From assembly GCF_000143985.1 (NCBI RefSeq), contig NC_014364.1, forward strand, positions 3,100,001 through 3,164,000: DNA of 64,000 nt. Reading direction: 5' to 3'. The first letter of the stretch is position 1, and every line of letters starts with the position of its first letter. The notes under the pieces were generated by a model, which saw nothing but the letters and a program-made list of their open reading frames with translations, ran no database searches and was not told the DNA's origin. Shown here one piece after another: positions 50,796-57,788 of the stretch. This DNA comes from Sediminispirochaeta smaragdinae DSM 11293 (GTDB lineage: Bacteria; Spirochaetota; Spirochaetia; DSM-16054; Sediminispirochaetaceae). Position numbers and translations under genes: made by a program.

Positions 50796-50824
50796 AAACG
50801 GCCCCGGTCATCCGGCGGCCGTTT
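50796..50824 (+). terminator. Hairpin terminator after the NCS2 permease gene
   Basis: AAACGGCC (50796–50803) pairs with GGCCGTTT (50817–50824), with an inner CCGG/CCGG pairing, followed by a short T-containing run. It lies 24 bases past the stop. Confidence 0.65.
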
Positions 50825-50830
50825 CTTGTA

Positions 50831-50979
50831 TAGTGTTCCGAATCCTGGTGATACCTCGCCCTTTTCGCTGGTAAAATCCTTACGTTTCCCCCCTGCCGAG
50901 CTTTTTTTGTATTTCTCCTTAGCAATTGCCAATGGATACAGGAATTGCGCTTCATATACCACCAATTTTCGGAACACTA
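50831..50979. mobile_element. Miniature inverted-repeat element, copy 2 (149 bp)
   Basis: Left end TAGTGTTCCGAATCCTGGTG (50831–50850) and right end CACCAATTTTCGGAACACTA (50960–50979) are imperfect inverted repeats. The total length equals copy 1 exactly (149 bp). Read in reverse complement it aligns with copy 1 over its last 60 bases or so (TAAGGATTTT, AGGGC, TCACCAGGATTC blocks). Its right end is 61 bases before the rrf2-type regulator start, so it could influence that promoter. No coding capacity. Confidence 0.7.
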
Positions 50980-51040
50980 GGGACCAATAAAACAACCTGT
51001 TCCCCTTGCCTTTTTTTTCACAATACCATACTATGTAGGT

Positions 51041-51478
51041 ATGAAATTTTCGACCAGAACACGCTACGGTCTCAGATTCCTCATCTACCTCGGAAGCGAG
51101 GGGGGAGACCGTTATGTTCAGCTCGGCGAAATCAGCGAAGCCGAAAAGGTAAGCCAAAAATACCTTGAACAGATTGTCAGGCTCCTTAAGCCATCCGGAA
51201 TCCTCGATTCCGCACGTGGTGTCACAGGAGGATACAAGATCGCCGTTGACCCCGACAAAGTGCGTCTTGACCGTCTTTTCGAGCTTCTCGAAGGGGACCT
51301 TGCGCCGATCAACTGCCTCAGAGAGGATGAGCACTGCGAAAGGGCCTCCCGATGCCCGACGCTTCCTCTTTGGATGGAGCTTGATGATCTTGTCAAAAAT
51401 TTCCTTAAAGAACGAAGCCTCGGCGATCTTATACGGAACACCAAGGCCAATACCTGCAGCATGATGATGACAAACTGA
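51041..51478 (+). CDS. Rrf2-family transcription regulator with three clustered cysteines
   Basis: 145 residues. Rrf2 winged helix-turn-helix at the N-terminus (MKFSTRTRYGLRFLIYL, LGEISEAEKVSQKYLEQIVRLL, ARGVTGGYKIA wing). The C-terminal half has Cys in a C-x6-C-x5-C pattern (INCLREDEHCERASRC), close to the cluster-binding C-x5-C-x5-C of IscR/NsrR. An iron–sulfur or thiol sensor is likely. It precedes metA, O-acetylhomoserine sulfhydrylase and cysK and, like CymR, probably regulates sulfur amino acid genes. TTGCCT (51006–51011) and TACTAT (51029–51034), 17 apart, put the transcription start near the ATG, so the message may be almost leaderless. Confidence 0.88.
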   Translation: MKFSTRTRYGLRFLIYLGSEGGDRYVQLGEISEAEKVSQKYLEQIVRLLKPSGILDSARGVTGGYKIAVDPDKVRLDRLFELLEGDLAPINCLREDEHCERASRCPTLPLWMELDDLVKNFLKERSLGDLIRNTKANTCSMMMTN

Positions 51479-51496
51479 TACCTCGCCCCTTCCGAC

Positions 51497-51527
51497 AAGC
51501 CCCGCCGGCGTGTCCGGTTGGGGCTTT
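51497..51527 (+). terminator. Hairpin between the Rrf2 regulator and metA
   Basis: AAGCCCC (51497–51503) pairs with GGGGCTT (51520–51526), with an inner CCGG/CCGG stem, followed by TTT only. It begins 19 bases after the rrf2 stop and 18 bases before the metA start. It may be a partial terminator or attenuator; it does not look like a SAM riboswitch. Confidence 0.5.
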
Positions 51528-51544
51528 AGAAGAAGGAGGCTTTT

Positions 51545-52486
51545 ATGCCGATAAAGATAGACGGGGCTCTTCCCGCCCGCCGGGCCTTAGAGGCGGAAAA
51601 TATTTTCGTCATGACCAGCGAGCGGGCAATGCATCAGGACATACGCCCGCTGGAGATTGCCATCGTCAACCTGATGCCGGCAAAGATAGATACCGAGATT
51701 CAGCTTTTGCGGCTGATGGCCAACTCCCCAATTCAGGTCAATATTGATCTGCTTCACACCGAATCCTATACCTCGCGCCACAGTTCTCCGGCCCATCTGG
51801 AACGCTTTTATACCACCTTCTCAAGGGTTGAAAAAAAGCGCTACGACGGGATGATCATCACCGGAGCGCCTGTGGAGACCCTTCCCTTCACCGAGGTGGA
51901 TTACTGGGATGAGTTGGCTGCAATCATGGAGCACAGCAAAAAGAACGTCTATTCGACACTCCATATCTGCTGGGGGGCCTTTGCTGGCCTCTGGTACCAC
52001 TACGGAATCGACAAGCTTCTCTTATCTCACAAGCTGACAGGGGTGTTCGAGCACCGGCGAATGGATGATCATTCGCCACTCTTTCGAGGCTTCGACGACT
52101 GTTTTCCCCTTCCCCACTCCCGCTATACGGGGATCGACGAGGCTGCTCTAAAGAGGATTCCAAGGCTCGAGATTCTCGCACGATCGAAGGAAGCAGGTAG
52201 CGCCGTCATCCAGGCGCAGACGGGACGGCAGATCTTCATAACCGGTCATTTTGAATACGATGCCGACACGCTGGCAAAGGAGTACCAACGGGATACGGAA
52301 AAGGGGTTGGATGTGCCCACCCCCGCCCATTACTTTCCTCAGGATAATCCCAATGCTTTTCCCATCTCCACATGGAGGGCACATGCCCACCTCTTTTTTT
52401 CAAACTGGCTCAATTATTCAGTATATCAGGCAACCCCATACGATTTGGGAAGCCTGAAACCGATGTTCGAGGAGGAACAACAATGA
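51545..52486 (+). CDS. metA: Homoserine O-acyltransferase MetA, predicted acetyl-specific
   Basis: Activates homoserine for methionine synthesis. 313 residues: Cys142 in LHICWGAFAGLW is the acyl nucleophile, and His235 and Glu237 in ITGHFEYD complete the active site, in the positions known for the family. Residue 111 in TGAPVETLPF is Glu. In MetA proteins Glu111 has been linked to acetyl-CoA use while Gly111 gives succinyl-CoA, so acetylhomoserine is the expected product. This agrees with the O-acetylhomoserine sulfhydrylase encoded next, whose start overlaps the metA stop by four bases. AAGGAGG lies before the ATG. Confidence 0.95.
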   Translation: MPIKIDGALPARRALEAENIFVMTSERAMHQDIRPLEIAIVNLMPAKIDTEIQLLRLMANSPIQVNIDLLHTESYTSRHSSPAHLERFYTTFSRVEKKRYDGMIITGAPVETLPFTEVDYWDELAAIMEHSKKNVYSTLHICWGAFAGLWYHYGIDKLLLSHKLTGVFEHRRMDDHSPLFRGFDDCFPLPHSRYTGIDEAALKRIPRLEILARSKEAGSAVIQAQTGRQIFITGHFEYDADTLAKEYQRDTEKGLDVPTPAHYFPQDNPNAFPISTWRAHAHLFFSNWLNYSVYQATPYDLGSLKPMFEEEQQ

Positions 52487-53763
52487 ACAAGCATCTGGAA
52501 ACCATCGCACTTCATGGTGGCACTATTCCCGATCCCGTAACGGGCAGCAGAGCGGTACCGCTCTACCGGACAACAGCCTATCAATTCAAGGACAGCGGTC
52601 ATGCGGCCCGGCTCTTTGATCTGGCGGAACCGGGATTCATTTATACGAGGATCGGCAATCCGACCCAGGATGTCCTTGAACAGAGGATGCAGCTTCTGGA
52701 AGGTGGTGTCGGGGCCTTGGCCCTTGCATCGGGAACGGCAGCTGTCTTTTACTCCATCATCAATCTGGCAACGGCAGGTGATGAGATTATTGCAACAGCC
52801 AACCTATATGGAGGCACCCACACCCTTTTCACTTCAATCCTGCCGGATCTGGGAATCAAGGTAATCCTGATTCCTCCCAATGATATTCCGGCCCTCAAGG
52901 CCGCAATCAACGAAAAGAGCCGCGCCGTCTTTACCGAAATCATCGGCAATCCGGCCCTCGAGGTCGCCGACATACCAGCCTTAGCCGAGGCGGCCCACAA
53001 GGAGGCCCTTCCCCTCATTGTAGACTCAACCTTTGCAACCCCGGTCCTCAGTCGTCCCATCGAGCTGGGTGCAGATGTGGTCGTCCACAGTCTCTCAAAG
53101 TGGATCTGCGGAAGCGGAACGGTCATAGGAGGTGCCGTGATCGACGGTGGTAACTTCGATTGGTCCAGCGGCAGGTTCTCGCGTTTCACCGAACCGGATG
53201 AAAGCTACCACGGGATACGCTGGGCAAGGGACCTCGGAGACCAGCAGCGGGCAGCCTTTGTTATGAGGATGAGGACCGTTGCCTTAAGGAATACCGGGGC
53301 GGCCATCTCCCCGGATAATGCCTGGAACATCCTCCAGGGGATTGAAACCCTTCCCCTGCGCATGGAGCGTCACTGCGAAAATGCCGCTGCGGTCGCCGCA
53401 TTTCTTTCCGATCACGGCAAGGTCGACTGGGTACGTTACCCCGGGCTCGATACGGATCCCTCGAAAGAGGTCGCCGACAGGGTCTTGAGCGGGGGCTACG
53501 GCGGTATGGTTGTATTCGGCGTAAAGGGAGGTAAGGAGGCTGGTAAACGTTTCATTGAGAAGCTGAAACTCTTCAGCCACCTTGCCAACGTCGGAGACGC
53601 AAAGAGCCTTGCCATCCATCCGGGAAGCACCACCCACGCGCAACTCAGCGATCAGGAGCAGATTGCCGCCGGAGTAAAACCTGAGCTTATTCGGCTTTCC
53701 ATAGGGATTGAACATCAAGACGATATCATCGACGATATAAACCAGGCTTTGAAGGAGGTCTAA
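52483..53763 (+). CDS. O-acetylhomoserine sulfhydrylase (PLP-dependent, Cys/Met metabolism family)
   Basis: Forms homocysteine from O-acetylhomoserine and sulfide (direct sulfhydrylation). 426 residues: YTRIGNPTQDVLEQRMQLLE, ALASGTAAVFYSI, ATANLYGGTHTLF, DSTFATPVLSRPIELGADVV and HSLSKWICGSGTVIGG with the PLP Lys, and NVGDAKSLAIHPGSTTH, all characteristic of the MetY type. The ATG at 52483 is in a four-base overlap with metA and follows GAGGAGG. One base separates it from cysK. Together with metA and cysK it gives both cysteine and methionine from sulfide. Confidence 0.95.
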   Translation: MNKHLETIALHGGTIPDPVTGSRAVPLYRTTAYQFKDSGHAARLFDLAEPGFIYTRIGNPTQDVLEQRMQLLEGGVGALALASGTAAVFYSIINLATAGDEIIATANLYGGTHTLFTSILPDLGIKVILIPPNDIPALKAAINEKSRAVFTEIIGNPALEVADIPALAEAAHKEALPLIVDSTFATPVLSRPIELGADVVVHSLSKWICGSGTVIGGAVIDGGNFDWSSGRFSRFTEPDESYHGIRWARDLGDQQRAAFVMRMRTVALRNTGAAISPDNAWNILQGIETLPLRMERHCENAAAVAAFLSDHGKVDWVRYPGLDTDPSKEVADRVLSGGYGGMVVFGVKGGKEAGKRFIEKLKLFSHLANVGDAKSLAIHPGSTTHAQLSDQEQIAAGVKPELIRLSIGIEHQDDIIDDINQALKEV

Positions 53764-53764
53764 A

Positions 53765-54700
53765 ATGAAGATAGCAAAAAACATGACGGAACTTATCGGG
53801 AACACCCCCCTGGTATATGCGGATGTACTCCTCTCTCCACAGGCAGCGGCCCAGGGCACGCGGATCGCCGTCAAACTTGAGTCGGCAAATCCCCTCGGCT
53901 GTGTGAAGGAGCGGATCGCCCTTGCCATGATAGAGCAGGCAGAAGCCGACGGCAGCCTGAGGCCGGGAGGAATCATCGTCGAACCTACCAGCGGCAACAC
54001 CGGTGTCGGACTTGCTGGAGTTGCTGCGGTAAAGGGTTACCATATCATTCTCACCATGCCCGAAAGCATGAGCATGGAACGACGCAAACTCCTTGCGGCC
54101 CTGGGTGCAGAACTTGTGCTGACCCCGGCGGCGAAAGGCATGAAGGGGGCCATTGAAGAGGCAGAGAAGATTGCATCAAGCAGGGAAAACGCCTTTATTC
54201 CGGGGCAGTTCGATAACCCGGCCAACCCGGAGGCACATCGAAGGACCACCGCCCAGGAGATATGGCGCGATACCGACGGCAAGGTCGATCTCTTTGTCGC
54301 CGGAGTTGGAACCGGAGGAACTGTTACCGGTACGGGAAGCGCCCTTAAGGCAAAGAATCCGAAAATATCCGTTGTCGCCGTGGAACCCGAAGGCTCTCCG
54401 GTTCTTTCCGGAGGAAGTGCAGGCCCGCATAAAATTCAGGGCATCGGGGCCGGCTTCGTTCCCTCGGTGGTGGATATGTCGGTCATAGACAGGATCATCA
54501 CCATCTCCGATGAGGAGGCAGGAAAGAGTGCCAGGCTGCTTGCAAAAAAGGCAGGACTTTTGGTTGGTATCAGCTCAGGGGCTGCTGCGGCAGCGGCAGC
54601 GAGACTTGCCGATGAGAAGGAACATGCGGGAAAGCTGATTGTGGCACTGTTGCCAGACACCGGCGAGCGCTACCTTTCCACCTGGCTTTTCGAGGGCTGA
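53765..54700 (+). CDS. cysK: Cysteine synthase (O-acetylserine sulfhydrylase)
   Basis: PLP enzyme making cysteine from O-acetylserine and sulfide. 311 residues: ELIGNTPLVYAD, the PLP Lys in SANPLGCVKERIA (where most members read NPxxSVKDR), the substrate-binding EPTSGNTGVGLA, and VGTGGTVTGTG for the phosphate. The C-terminal GISSGAAAAAA carries the Ser that contacts the PLP ring. Third gene of the metA operon, one base after the upstream stop, with AAGGAGG before the ATG. The next gene is convergent after 30 bases. Confidence 0.95.
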   Translation: MKIAKNMTELIGNTPLVYADVLLSPQAAAQGTRIAVKLESANPLGCVKERIALAMIEQAEADGSLRPGGIIVEPTSGNTGVGLAGVAAVKGYHIILTMPESMSMERRKLLAALGAELVLTPAAKGMKGAIEEAEKIASSRENAFIPGQFDNPANPEAHRRTTAQEIWRDTDGKVDLFVAGVGTGGTVTGTGSALKAKNPKISVVAVEPEGSPVLSGGSAGPHKIQGIGAGFVPSVVDMSVIDRIITISDEEAGKSARLLAKKAGLLVGISSGAAAAAAARLADEKEHAGKLIVALLPDTGERYLSTWLFEG

Positions 54701-54730
54701 GACGAGAGGGAATGTGCCCGAAGAGGGAAC

Positions 54731-55222
54731 CTACAGCCCTCCCGGGTACATTCGCTTTGCGGCCATCTCCACCGCATCGATGATCTGCTGGTAGCCGGTG
54801 CAGCGGCAGAGGTTTCCGCTCATTGCCTTGCGAATTCTATCCCGGCTCGGCCGTTTCTCCCGAAGTAAAAGCGCATAGGCACTCATCACCATACCCGGCG
54901 TACAGAAACCGCACTGGATTGCACCGCAGTCGATAAAGGACTGCTGGATCGGATGAAGGCTTCCGTCCGGCCCTTCAAGCCCCTCGACGGTGATTACATT
55001 CTTTCCTAAGACCGACGAAAGCTTGGTACGGCAACTGCGTTTTCCCTGGCCGTCGATTACTACGGTACAGGCTCCACAGGCCCCGACCCCACAGCCGTTT
55101 TTGACTCCGGTAAGGTCAAGCCGTTCCCGAAGATACTCTAAAAGGCTGAGATCGAGATCTTCCCTGGCAACGCTTCGAACCACCCCGTTGACCGTTATTA
55201 CGCGTTCATCACTGCTGCTCAT
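54731..55222 (-). CDS. xdhC: Molybdenum hydroxylase small subunit, two [2Fe-2S] clusters
   Basis: 163 residues of the xanthine dehydrogenase/CO dehydrogenase small-subunit type. A plant-ferredoxin-like domain has the NGCGVGACGACTVVIDG cysteines plus a fourth Cys downstream. An all-helical domain has QCGFCTPGMVMSAYALL and NLCRCTGYQQI for the second cluster. It passes electrons from the molybdenum centre. The start overlaps the large-subunit stop by four bases. No FAD subunit follows; cysK is convergent. The symbol follows E. coli XdhC (iron–sulfur subunit), not the XdhC chaperone domain encoded at 39.7 kb. Confidence 0.92.
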   Translation of the reverse strand: MSSSDERVITVNGVVRSVAREDLDLSLLEYLRERLDLTGVKNGCGVGACGACTVVIDGQGKRSCRTKLSSVLGKNVITVEGLEGPDGSLHPIQQSFIDCGAIQCGFCTPGMVMSAYALLLREKRPSRDRIRKAMSGNLCRCTGYQQIIDAVEMAAKRMYPGGL

Positions 55223-57486
55223 TTCAAGTCCTCCGGGGTTATCGTGATAGGAAGGTTGTGGAAGCGAAGTCCCGTTGCGTTGTAGACTGCATTGGCAATG
55301 GCCGGGGCCATCAATTCAAGGGCAGGCTCGCCAATTCCCTTAGCCCCCGTGGGCGAGGTGGGATCGGGATTCTCCACAATGATCCCCTTAATCTCGGGCA
55401 GATCCTTCGCCCTGGGGATTTTGTACTTATCAAGATTGAGATTGCCGATTCGGCCTTCCCGCACCGCAAGATCTTCGCTCAAGGCCTGCCCTACAGCCTG
55501 AGCGATACCGCCGTACATTTGCCCCAAAACCATGGCCCTGTTGATCGCCCGACCGATATCGTGGACCGCGGTTAAAGAAAGGAGCTTTATCTTACCGGTT
55601 TTGCGGCTTACCGTCAGCTCGGCAGCCTGGGCGCTGTAAACAAAGGTAAAGTAGGCATCACCCTGCCCAAGCTCTTCGTCCCAGGAAACATGGGGCGCCT
55701 GAAAGGTGCCGAAAGCGTAGGGGTAGACCCGATGAAGATGCATCGCCTTCATGGCCTCTTCCCAGCTGAAGCTCTTCCCCAAAGGAACGCTGACCGTATC
55801 GTTTTCGAAAACGACCTCAGAAGGGTCGCCACCCAGCTCTTCGGCAAGGGTCTCGGCAATCAGCTTCTTTAGATTCCGGGCAGCGATAGCCACGGCGCCG
55901 CCTCCCATGATGGTTCCACGGGTCGCTACGGTGGTTCCGCCATCGGGAATATTGCTGGTGGAGGGTCGCTTATAGCGAATCCTCGAAAGGGGAACCCCAA
56001 GTTCTTCGCTGAGGATCATCATCTGGACCGATTCGGCCCCCTGCCCGTTTTCATGGATGGCTGCCTCCAGGAGGATCGAACCGTCCATCTGGCAATTGAT
56101 AATGGAGGAACAATAATCCATTCCCTCCGCCCCGAGGCTTGCGCCCCGATAGCTGATGGAAAAGCCAATACCGTAGAGCTCATCCCCTTCACCCTTGCCC
56201 CGGGAACAGGAGGGGTACTTTTCCCTGTAGGAAGACTCGGCAAGAAGACGATCCATGACCGCCTCAAGACTGACGGTGTGGTTATCAAGCACCTGCCCCG
56301 TTATGGTTGCATCCCCCTGCTTGACCATGTTGATGCGACGAATTTCCACAGGAGAGAGCCCCAGCTTTTCTGCGGCCATGTCCATAAGCTGCTCAACGGC
56401 AAAGTTGACCTGAGGAGCGCCGAATCCCCGCATGGCACCGGTAAAGACGTTGTTGGTGGTCGCGGCAACGATATCCATGCGTACCGCATCGGCAGTATAG
56501 GGGCCACAGCATTGGGCGGTGCTACGCCAGTTCACCCAGGGGGTTACGCTGGTATAGGCCCCCGAGTCGCTTACCATATCAATATCGGCGCCCCGAAGCT
56601 TTCCCCGCTTATCAAAGCCCACACGATAATGGAGATGATAGGGATGGCGTTTGTAACTCTCTTTCATAGACCAGCTGCGATCGTAGGTCAGTTTCACCGG
56701 TCGATTCAATTTCCGTGCCGCCAAAGCAGCCCTGGCGCACACAATGGCGGCGGTATCGTCCTTTCCTCCGAAGCCTCCCCCCATAGGCGTCATATAGACC
56801 TCAACATTGGCAAGGGGCTCACCAAGCATGGCCGACACAAAACGTCTGGTTGAATAGGGATGCTGCATGCTGCCGTATATCTCGATAACACCATCGGGAC
56901 GAGGCACCGCAATCCCCGCCTCGGGCTCCATATAGGCGTGCTCGATAAACTGGGTGGAAAACTCCTCATCGAGAACAAGATCACACCCCTGCAAAACAGC
57001 CTCCGCATCCCCCTTCCTGACCCGTCCATGGTTGATACGGTTGGTATTTCCTGCAGAACCTGGACGAAGGATCGGAGCATCGGGCTTGAGAGCCTCAAAG
57101 GGATCGGTAACGGGAGGAAGCTCATCTGCCTGCTCCTTTACCAAGGGCGCAGCGGCAAGGGCCGCCGCCCGGGTTTCGGCAACAACCAGGGCAATGACGT
57201 CTCCCTCGCAAAGGATGCGCTCCTGGGCAAGCATGGCATAATCGCGGTTGATCTGGCCGAAGCAGATCTGTCCGGGAATATCGGCTGCGGTAAAAACTCC
57301 GAGAACCCCGGGTGAGGCCGACGCCGCATCAACATCGACGCGAAGATGCTCGGCTCGTACATAGCCGGTATAAACGACAACCGCATGGGCCATACCGTAG
57401 AATTTCAGATCGTCGGTATACTTGGCCCGTCCGGTCACCTTGGAAACGGCATCGTTTCTGAAAACCGTCGTTCCGGAAACTGGCAT
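55219..57486 (-). CDS. xdhA: Molybdenum hydroxylase large subunit (xanthine dehydrogenase/purine hydroxylase type)
   Basis: 755 residues. An a/b hammerhead N-terminal domain (about 15–125) is followed by molybdopterin-binding domains: GSMQHPYSTRRFVSAML, VYMTPMGGGFGGKDD, AMRGFGAPQVNFAVEQLMD, HENGQGAESVQMMI and NPDPTSPTGAKGIGEPALEL with the catalytic Glu. The family hydroxylates purines or related heterocycles with water as oxygen source. The yqeC/xdhC-yqeB/selD/yedF genes upstream suggest a labile selenium ligand on molybdenum. AAGGAG precedes the ATG. Its promoter region carries a TGTTG direct repeat, and adenine deaminase and purine permeases nearby support xanthine or hypoxanthine as substrate. 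Confidence 0.93.
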   Translation of the reverse strand: MPVSGTTVFRNDAVSKVTGRAKYTDDLKFYGMAHAVVVYTGYVRAEHLRVDVDAASASPGVLGVFTAADIPGQICFGQINRDYAMLAQERILCEGDVIALVVAETRAAALAAAPLVKEQADELPPVTDPFEALKPDAPILRPGSAGNTNRINHGRVRKGDAEAVLQGCDLVLDEEFSTQFIEHAYMEPEAGIAVPRPDGVIEIYGSMQHPYSTRRFVSAMLGEPLANVEVYMTPMGGGFGGKDDTAAIVCARAALAARKLNRPVKLTYDRSWSMKESYKRHPYHLHYRVGFDKRGKLRGADIDMVSDSGAYTSVTPWVNWRSTAQCCGPYTADAVRMDIVAATTNNVFTGAMRGFGAPQVNFAVEQLMDMAAEKLGLSPVEIRRINMVKQGDATITGQVLDNHTVSLEAVMDRLLAESSYREKYPSCSRGKGEGDELYGIGFSISYRGASLGAEGMDYCSSIINCQMDGSILLEAAIHENGQGAESVQMMILSEELGVPLSRIRYKRPSTSNIPDGGTTVATRGTIMGGGAVAIAARNLKKLIAETLAEELGGDPSEVVFENDTVSVPLGKSFSWEEAMKAMHLHRVYPYAFGTFQAPHVSWDEELGQGDAYFTFVYSAQAAELTVSRKTGKIKLLSLTAVHDIGRAINRAMVLGQMYGGIAQAVGQALSEDLAVREGRIGNLNLDKYKIPRAKDLPEIKGIIVENPDPTSPTGAKGIGEPALELMAPAIANAVYNATGLRFHNLPITITPEDLK

Positions 57487-57788
57487 AATAACTCCTTGAA
57501 TACATATCCCAAAGGAGAGGGATTTGCAACATATTACAACACAATAGGCCCTAATGCAAATAAAAGCGGGGAATGTATCAGAAAAAAATCCATATCAATT
57601 ATAGGAAACCGCGGGGTCATTTTCGTTAAGTTTTTCTTTACAACTCAATATAGTGTTGTATACTGTTGCATAATATTTGGTCGCTCGCGTTGCGGATTGT
57701 TGTATTTCCCGGAACTGCTCGGTGCTCCTTTACCGGGCCGAAACATACCGCACAAAAAAACCAAAGGAGCGTCCGAAAAGGAGACCTC
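57487..57788. promoter_or_regulatory. Divergent regulatory region with direct-repeat operators C, D and E
   Basis: 302 bases between xdhA (minus) and the xanthine permease gene (plus). Site C (57526–57541) reads on the minus strand TGTTG-TAATA-TGTTG; its TAATAT could be the xdhA -10, with TTGCAT 17 bases upstream. Site D (57654–57670) reads GTTGTATACTGTTGC on the plus strand, and TATACT (57659–57664) pairs with TTTACA (57637–57642) at 16 bases as the permease promoter. In both, the -10 lies between the two repeat units. Site E (57688–57702) is CGTTG-CGGAT-TGTTG. The arrangement fits one regulator controlling both genes. Confidence 0.65.

Noticed and set aside
51476-51494. TGATACCTCGCCC shared between the left end of miniature element copy 2 (50848–50860) and the rrf2–metA spacer
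   Set aside because: Only 13 bases, outside the inverted repeat itself, and part of it is coding; chance or a trivial GC-rich match.
51479-51544. Possible SAM riboswitch before metA
   Set aside because: The 66-base spacer holds just one hairpin and a ribosome site, too short for any known SAM riboswitch.
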